Shown here: one piece after another, positions 8,857 to 18,300 of the stretch
Layout of the letters: the number at the start of each line of letters is the position of its first letter
How positions within the stretch are numbered: position 1 is the first letter of the stretch
Virus record (IMG/VR): IMGVR_UViG_3300042402_003577
Location: 1 to 64,000 of that record
Origin: a virus
Length of the DNA: 64,000 nucleotides
Direction: 5' to 3' (one strand)
Made by a program: the position numbers and the translations under genes
The notes under the pieces: generated by a model
The model's input: the letters and a program-made list of their open reading frames with translations, nothing else
The model's database searches: none
What the model was told of the DNA's origin: nothing

Positions 8857-9351
8857 TTAATTTCCCTTATTTAACATATCCCCAATGTAATGGTCTACAA
8901 TGAGTAAGTCTGAGGAAAGTTTCAATACGTCTAATATGTTGTTAATCTCGTCAATTTCATGCACTTGTTCTGCATTAAATTTTTGAGCCAGTGTGAGTAG
9001 GTTGTAATCAGGTTCATCCATAGCATGTTTTGTTAGCTCAAGACACTGCTTTGTTGTTAAAACTTCTTGCTCGTAAACCTTATCAAAAATATCCTGTAAA
9101 GAAGAGAAAGTATTAACAGGTTCTTCTATTGTTGCTAACTCAGGCATAATATCAAAAGAAAGAAGATATTCTTTAGCCCAACCAGCGTGTTCCAATTCTG
9201 AAAGATAATTGTGCTTCATAAATTCTGCTGAGTTTATTAATGATTTGTCTGTTAGCCACAAATACATTTGCTCATACAATTTAGAAGCTGTTTGTTCTTG
9301 TTGTATTCTCAAGTTTAAGATGTCTATTGTTTTTTGAGATATTAATTCCAT
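8857..9351 (-). CDS. Ferritin-like iron-storage protein
   Basis: A 164-aa four-helix protein of the usual bacterial ferritin length (about 165 aa). Ferroxidase-type ligands can be placed: E19 in helix A (IQQEQTASKLYEQM), E52 and H55 in SELEHAGW, E94 in VYEQEVLTT, and the EQ(128-129)..E132 group in helix D. Ferritins oxidise Fe(II) and store Fe(III) in a 24-mer shell. It sits alone between two giant cargo-protein genes, 46 bases upstream of which the 3647-aa gene stops; the region has its own downstream terminator. Whether it is carried in the virion or acts in the infected cell cannot be read from sequence. An encapsulin-cargo or Dps-type protein is a less good match. Confidence 0.85.
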   Translation of the reverse strand: MELISQKTIDILNLRIQQEQTASKLYEQMYLWLTDKSLINSAEFMKHNYLSELEHAGWAKEYLLSFDIMPELATIEEPVNTFSSLQDIFDKVYEQEVLTTKQCLELTKHAMDEPDYNLLTLAQKFNAEQVHEIDEINNILDVLKLSSDLLIVDHYIGDMLNKGN

Positions 9352-9397
9352 TTTTATTTATTTTTATTTTATAACAATTATTTTGGTTATTTAGTTC

Positions 9398-12300
9398 CTA
9401 GACACAGTCAGGAATTGAAGTAGTATCTTCAAGATTTTCTGAAGGAATCTTATAAGCCCATTCTGGTAATATTCCTACTTTTTGGTCGGCAAATTTCATC
9501 ATTTTATAAACTTGATCTGAAAGTACTTTAGCTTCCGCTAATTTACCTTCTTTTCTTAGCTTTCTTGCCTCGTCTCTTACTTTAAAGGCTTCATCATTTA
9601 TTCCTGAGAAATTAACAAAAGAGTTTTGTCCTCTAGTTTCAGATGTTATAGCTTTTCTAGCAGTTGGGCTATACATTTGAACGTGGACTCTCCAAGCGTT
9701 TTCTTCCCCTACAGGTCCAAATCCATTACCAAGTTTTGCGTGGCCAAAGAAATCATGTACAAATCTGAAAACATCATTTGCTAATAAAGGCACATTATTT
9801 GCATCTTTAAACTCTGTTACTTGTAGTAAAGGATTTTCCTTTCTTTGTTCTTCTGTAATAGGGGTGTCACCAAACCCAGCCTCTGTGGAAAAAATTTTCA
9901 TTCTTTTATTCTCTCTCAAATCATCAATCATTTCTTGAGCATTATCGTATTCAGAAGTACTCATTTCTACTCTATACCCTTCTGCCAAAATGGCTCTATG
10001 TTGGGCAATCGTTTCTTCGACTAATGCTTTATAGGCCTCCTGAGTCTCTTCTTCAAAAGGGGTGGCTACCATATCATCATAAGCTTTTGAAAGTCTAATA
10101 GCAAAAGGTTTGTCAATTTTAGTGATGGTGTTGTCTACCATTGGTTCCAAACCATTTTCTTCATTATATTTATTTGCAATTGTTGTAGCATCTAGTAATG
10201 GATTATTAAATAATCTATTTCCTGGAGCTACTACTACAGATTTTTGTACTAGCTTATTTTCTTGCCCTTCCTTAGAAAGTCTTCCTTTTCCTAATCCCGT
10301 ATTACTTGTACCTGTTACTGTACTTCTAAATAATAATTCTTGCTTTGCTCTATTTCCTTCTATTTCATCTATACTTCTACCTTGCTCATCTAATATATCA
10401 AAAGCAGAATATTTCCCAGAAATAAGAGTTAATACAGGTTTAATTTTTTTATTATTCTCATCAACCATAATTAATCCATACCCAAAAGTAGAATGATCTT
10501 TAGATTCATCTATTTTAACAGGATTTGTAATTTCAATAGAAGCATAAATGTCTGAACCACTTAATCCTTTAGTGAATTTTTCCGCTGAAACTAAAGCAAT
10601 TGTGTTGATAAAATCGTCTACTTTAGAAACATTTTTAACATTTGTATTTAAAAAATTAGCAATTTGTTCTAGGTTTCCCTTAAAAGATTCTTTTTTAGCC
10701 ATATTCCCTAAAATAGATTTTAAAACATTGCCTCTCTTTTCAAAAGAAGATGCATTAACATCTGAAAAGTTTGCATCTAAAGCATCCTTTATTTGTGTTA
10801 CACTTGCGGTTAAAGGTATATCTAAGGTTATATCATAAGATTTTAATGCATCTATAACTGATCTTCTCATATCTTGTCTAGATATTAATTCAGCGTCTAA
10901 AAGGGCTTCTGCCACTTTTAAAGTAGATGTTACTCCTTGTGGATTACTTAGTAATTTAGCGTCAGATCCTTTTGTTAACACTAAGTGAGTTTTTCCTCCA
11001 TTTTTCAATAAGGATTCATTAATGGATTTTATAGCAGCATTAGCCCTATTTAGGTTAGAATATGCCCAGACGTTTCCATATTTAGTTACATAAAATAGCC
11101 CTCCATTTCCTTCTGTAGATATAGAACTACTTATTTTTTCTCCGTCTACGTTTAGTATAGAAACATTTCCTACTAACATATCATCAGGAGAAGTAGTCAC
11201 AAAAACTCCTCCCTCTAAATGATTTAGATTATCAGTTTCTTTTAGCAAACCTTGTTCTATTAATTCTTGTTTTTTACCTTCTTCGATGTAAACAACTTCT
11301 ACTTTTACTTTATCGTCTCCATAGATTTGATTAGCGTACAAGGCTTCTATAGGGCTTCCTTTAAATAAATCCGTAGCAATTGCTCTAGAAAACTGGTTTA
11401 AATCCATGGCTTGAATTTGTTCAGAGGTATATTGAGATAATCCTAATATTTGGCCAATAGCATTCCACAATTCTTGTAACCAAGACTTAGTTTTAGCACT
11501 ATTTTCCTCCACAAGTTTTGCCCCGTTATCCCCAATTGTTTGAGCTAATACTTCTTCTAAAAATGCATCACTGTCAACTTTTAGATCAGGCTGTGTTTCC
11601 ATTACATATTGTCTATAAGGCTCTGCTTCTTCAGATTTAGCTAATTCTAAACCTCTTTGATAGATTTCCTCAAGATTATTTTTAGCCCAAGATAACCATA
11701 AATGTCCGAATTCATGGATTGAAGTGTCAAGATTCATCTTATCCATGTTCAAATAAACATCTCCATTATAAACAAATCCTGCAGTAGTTAAATTGATTCC
11801 TTTGTCGGATAATTGTTGGTATCTTATATCATTGCTTTGAGTGCTGAATGAGCCTATATTTTCGGTGGCTGATTTAATTTGGTTTGGCGAATACACCGCT
11901 ATATTAATACCTTCACTTTCATTTGTTGCAAACGAATCATAGTTTTCTTTTATGAAAGTTTGCAGTGTAGGTGTCTCTAACAATTTCCAATCGTTACTAC
12001 CTCTCCTAAGTATAATTTTTATCTTTTCACTTTCACTTAGATTAGCCCAGTCTTCTGTGATTTGTTTCTCGGACTTACTATAATCATTTAAAAGCCAATC
12101 ATAATCTTCAAAAAACATTTCTTCTTCTAAAGAATATTTTTCGTTAGCTTCCTTGTAAATATTTGTTGAATTTTTTTCTATGTAATTAATTAAATCTATT
12201 GGTAGTCCATCTTTTCTAATATGTAAAGTTTTGTTAGTTTTGATAAAAAATGAACCTATTCCCTGTGTATCTTTCCATATTACAGAGTTTTCTGCAATGT

Positions 12301-15300
12301 ATCTTCTAGCTTCGGCTTCTTCTGTAGTGAAGAAATTATAATCATACCCTTTATCACTTTTAAATATATTAATATCTTTTAATTTGTCTGAACCATGATA
12401 TACAATCAATGGCTGCCCATTCTCATCTACTACCTTACTCCCTTCAAACCACGCTTTAAACTCATCACTAAAAGTTTGTGCCGTTAATCTCTCTGCTTCA
12501 CTATCGGAATATCCTAAATCTTTGTATGATTGATATAAGATACTTGGCTTACCATTTGGTGCTAGATTTAATGGATTACCGTTGTTTCGTTTCATCGCTT
12601 CTTGGATTGATATTCCTCCCGAAATTTTTTGAAACTGAATATTATTTTTTGATTCAAAAGAAGCAAGTCTTTTTTCAGCAGTTCCTAAAAACTTTTCAAT
12701 ATCTTTTTGAGTTACTCCTGTTTCTTCTTCTATTATAGAAAAATCTACCGATCCAGAATCTATTTTATTATTTAATTGCTCAACAAAAGCTTGTAGTTCT
12801 GAATATGTAGGTGAAGTAATTGATACATCTAAGTCAATATAATTAGAAATAGCTGATAAAGTTTCCATAGCATCTTTGGTATCCAAAGTATTACCCATAG
12901 TGTTTATATTGAAAAATTTCACTATGCTTTCTGGAGCCACTGCTGATTCAAATCGTGTACCTCTTTGGCCACCTCTGCTTTCAATACTTCTAGTTACTTG
13001 TTTAGTAGTTTCGGCTTCTACTCCAAGCTCTATCAATTTGTCTTCAATTTCTTCGTTAGACATTTCAAAAACCTCGTTAGCCAAACCTGTTTCTTTTAAT
13101 CTTCCCACAACACTACTCATCAACTCAGAGGCTGCTCCACTAGGAGATTCTTCTTGGGTAGAGTTTATTGTTGATATTAAATTTCTAGCTTCCTCAGCTT
13201 TGCCTTGTACTTTTTCAGGAAGATTTGCTACCATTATATCAAACTGAGTATTTGTAGGAATTCTTCCATATATTCTTAAATTTTGTGCAATATGATAACC
13301 CTTGCTATAATCTTGCACATCACCTCTGGCACCTTCAAACTCTTTAGCTATTTCTATTAAAGATCTTAAAGCTATTATTCTAGCCTTTAAAGGATGTTCT
13401 ATTTCTTGATCAGTAGCTTTTTTATAAGTTAAAGTTTCTGGTACTAAAGGCACTATAGCATCCGCTCTCATAGCTGGTCCCGTAATAGGCTCACCCGCAG
13501 GGTCATAATACCAAGTACCCACAGCCATTTTATACCCATCTTCAGCGGCCATTTTAACCATTTCTTTCTTTATATTAGCCTCTCTAAATGGAGTATTTTC
13601 TGGAATTATGGTTTCTGCCATACTTCTATACCCATTAGGATCGGTATTCATTGGGTATACTTGTTTTTTTGGAACTTTTACTGTATACACAGTTCCTCCC
13701 ACCATTCTTTCTTCATCAGTAGGTAAAGTGTAGTAAGAAGCTACCCCATACTGAGTGGCTTTTTCTTCTCTTGATGTTCTTAGAGAATAGAATTTTCTTG
13801 AATCTATACCTGCATTAATTTCTGCTACAGGTGCATTAGATTTATGGAAAAATACATAGTTTTCTCCATCTTCTGTTTCAGTTAAGAAAGATTCATAATA
13901 AGTGTCTTTTACTAAATCAGTATTTTTATTCTTGGCTACCGCAGAAAGAAGTACTTGTTTTTTAGGCACTGGCTTAGATTTCACGTTATCCAATACTAAA
14001 GCATTGTCTGCAAAAAGTATATTAGGATTCACTCCTATTTTGTGACTTCCTAAAGTATCCTCATTCATAGTGATAATTCTATCTAAAAGAAAGCTTATTA
14101 AAATACCATCATTTAAATCTTGATTTCCATCAGTATAAGGAAGAATTGAATCTAACTTATCTATCTGAGACTGTGTAGAAGAAGCCCTTAAATCTAGTTT
14201 TCTACCACCTAATTCACTAGAAAGTAAATACTGTAAGTTTACTAATTTAGGATTTTTTAATTTGTTATTTTTAACAAGTGCATCTAACTCCGCTATAAAA
14301 TTTGGATAAATATCCACTCCATCAACATTGTTTGCAGTAAGTTTATTTCTATCAATTAAATCAAGAACTGCTTTTAAGTCTTGAGAGCTATAACCTAATT
14401 CTGATAACTTAGGAGTTACCATAGGTATGATAATATTCTTATTAGGAAAATTAGTCATAAAAAGATAGGATGCCCCTAGCGGTGCATTGGTTGGTACTTT
14501 TCCTGGCACTACCACTCCGTTTTGATTTTTAAAAACACGTTGTTTGTCTTCAACTCCCACATAAACCATTTCATATTCTCCTGGAACCAATACTCCAGAT
14601 GCTATTGCATTTTTCTCCCAATCAGCAAAAGATTGAAGAGGGGCTCTATTGAAGTCGTTAAACTGTATATCCTTTATTCTAGCTTTTGTAGGTTGTAGTC
14701 TATTAAGTCCTTTTTTATTAGAGATTTTTAGATTTTCTCTTAACGGAGAATTTGGAGCAACCATTGCAATTTTTTCCCCATTTGCATTTACAATAGATAA
14801 AGAAGCTTTGTTTTTAAAGTCTTTTTGTACTTCATCCTTATCATTATTCCCCTTTTCATTATTCTCCACTATTTCTACTTCTGTACCAATAATATCCGCA
14901 GCTACTGCAACATCATTAACTACTTCTACGAATCCATTAGGTTGTACAAATTCAACATAATTTTTAGACAATACTGGAGTTTGTGTATCAGCATTTAGTA
15001 CTTGATACGTTCCTTTGCCTTCAAAAGATTTTGGCATAACCCATTTATTCTTTTCATAAACATCTTTCAAGTCTTTTAAAGTCATTCTTTTTTTACCATA
15101 TTTATTTGCAAGAACATTGTCTCCAAATATTTTAATAGTATAAAAAGCTCCTTTATGATCGTCAACTTGAATATATAATCCTTTTCCTAACCCAGCCATA
15201 AATACTTGGGTATCTTCTTTCATTGCTTTTTTAGAAGTAGTCTTAGTGGATTTATTTTTATCCTCTACTTTCATGTCTTCTTCGGTAGCTTCTATTTCAG

Positions 15301-18300
15301 GCTGAATCACAGTTACTTCTGTTTCTTGAACAGGAATATCTGATTCCAATACTACTAAAGAATCTTCTTTCAAATTATCTGCAGTTGTTGCAGGAGTGTC
15401 TTCTTCGTCTAAAGGAATCTCATCAAATGATTCTACTTCTTCTTGAGTTAATAACCCTTCTTCTTCTAAGGTAGTTAATACAGGATCACTAGTGGTAAGT
15501 TGCAATAATGTTCTACTAATAGTATTATCATTATTGGCAATATAGTTGAAAGATTTTTTTTCTAAATTTAAATTAGTTAGTCCATTTTCAGTGGTATAAT
15601 TATTATATACTCTAATAGGAACAACATTAATAGAAGCCATAGTTATTCCGTTATCTTGGAAAATAGCTTGTATTTCAGTTAAATCATTAGACCAACCTGT
15701 AGCAGATGCTTCATAACTGCCTGAAAAAGATTTAAAGTCAACTAAGTGTACACTTCCTTCATTATCAACTACTGTTAATATAGGAGTGGTAGCTATACCT
15801 TCATATCCTCTTCCTTCATCCTCAGAAAGTTTTGAAGTTACTACTTCGTCATTAAACTTATAAGCAAATCCTTTAGCATCTAAATCTGATTTTAATGCTA
15901 ATATTGTTTCTGCTATAAATTGTAAACTTCTATTATCAATACCGACTTCTGTATCAAACCCAGATTCAATAATAACTTTATTGATTATCTGAGATACATT
16001 ATAAGGAGTTAGTAATAATGAGTTGTTAAATACTTGTTTAGCTATTTCACTAATAACCGCATTTGTCAATACCGTATTTCTCTCTTCTTGAGTCATCATA
16101 GTAGGAGAAACACTATACCCAGCAGGTTTGTATAAGTTACCGTCAACCTCAAACATAGGGTTCCCATTCACTTGTGTAATGATTTTCTCGACAAAAATAC
16201 CTGATATACCCTCTAAACGAGTTTCATCCTGGGTAGATAATTGTTTATTTAGATAGGTTTTTACTGCTTTTTTTGTTTGAGCATAAGACTTTTTATTTTC
16301 AAACCCTAGTCTTTTTGCGTATTCATATACTTGTTCTTTGTCTTCTAAAATAGCCTTTATGTCTTCCTTATTTTTAGGAGTAATAACTTGGGATCTATCT
16401 GAAGTTTGTTTTGCCCCTGTAGCGTATTCAAGGCCTATCAGTCTTTCTACATCTCCTAAAGTACCTTTATTTTCTGCTAATTTTTTAGTAGTGGCATTTT
16501 TTTCTTTAATATTATTTTTTGAAGCTTGGAATTCTTCCAAACTTATAGGTGTAAATTTAGAGTCTAATACTTCCACTCCATACTCTTTTTTCAATGTAGA
16601 ATTTGATTTCTTTAATGCTTTATATGCATCTAAATAATCCGCATAAGCATCGTTGATTTCACTTTGTTCAATCTCCTCATCAGTAGCGTCTACTCCTGCC
16701 ATAGATTGTAATTTCTCTTGTAATACTAAACTGGCAGTTCTAAACTCATCACGCCTAGCTATGGCCTCGTTTTGTGTATCAAATCTACCTGCTTTATATT
16801 GCTTCTTTAAAGTATTGATAGTTTTATCACTAGTCTTAATAGTCTTCTCTAAGGTTTGCTTTTTTACTTGTAATTCTTGGGTGTCTGTACCATCTATTAC
16901 AGCAGTTTCTATCTCAGCGTTTACTTTTTCCAATTGGCTCATAGCCATTTGTTTATCCATAATAGCATTGCTTACTGCTTTATATGCATAACTACCCTCC
17001 TGACTATTTCTTGCTCTTATAAGGTCAGTAGCTTCAGAAGTAACTTGATTTAACTCTTGTATATATTGCTTTTGAACAGGCTTAGTTTCTTTGTTAAAAG
17101 TATCTATAAAGTTAGTTAAATTGTTATTACTTAATTGAAGTTGCTCATAATCACTAATTTTTTTACCTAATTCTTCAGTAAGAGGATTGCTACCCACTGT
17201 TTTATAGGTACCTTCAGGAGAAACAGAGACGTTTCCTTTGGCAGCTTCTTCATCTAAAGCAATTTTCTTTTCAGCTAATTCTCTTTCATTTAAACTTTGT
17301 CTGATAATAGCATTGTCAAAAGTTCTACCACTATTAACTTTAGATAAACTTTCTTCTGTCAACCCAATAGAGTTTGCAAAGCTTTTTATTACAGGATTTG
17401 CAAAATTTAAGGTAGCTAAAGCTTCATCATTAACTCCAAGTTCTGATTTTCTTGCATTATAAGAGTCTTTTAATGCGCTATAATCAGTCATCATTTTTGC
17501 TTGGTCTGCTTCAGAAAAGTTATTATTACCACTCTGAGTCATAATATCTACCATAGAAGTAAAAGTAGCTTCATTTTCAAAAGCTGTTTTTAAATAATCT
17601 TCTTTTGAAAAAGGACCTTTAGTTGACATAGATTGAACTATATCCATTCCTTGAGATAATGTACTACCAGTGAAAAAAGAAGTTATTGCTACATCTGGAT
17701 TTAAAAAATTCAAATCCTTTAAAGTTTCTTGGTTATATGCTTTATCTCCTGTTATTTTTTCATTAATAAAATTAGCTGCAACATTAACAAGTGGCTCTAA
17801 TATAACTTCTTCTGTAGCTTCTTGTCCTCCCACTTTTGCCGATGTTTTTAAAACTCTTCCCGCTGAAGACATAATATTTTGAAACATTACTTTGTTAATA
17901 GCTGCATTGGTTAACTTTTCCCTTAAAGTTATATCAGGAATTTTAGCAAATTCTTTGTTAATAATTTTCACAGCTTCCGAAGAAGCTTCAATAGCTTCAG
18001 GCATTATCACCTTGTTTATATCATTCCCAGTTAGTCCTATTGCTTTACTTTCTAAAGTAGATGTAAGCAATGTAGCAAAAGCCAAAGCACCAGAAGTAGC
18101 TAGTGCAGGAAAAGGATTGTCTTTGTCCTGTGCAGCTTCTTGATATTTCTTATAGATTGAAGGATATTGTTCCGTCATGTTACTAGCGACATTAATCATA
18201 AACTCAGCTCCCTGGGCTAATCTCCTCTCATTAGCCGCTCCTCTTATTAATGCTCCTGCAATTTTACCTGCACCTGCTCCTACTAACAAAGATGGCATTT

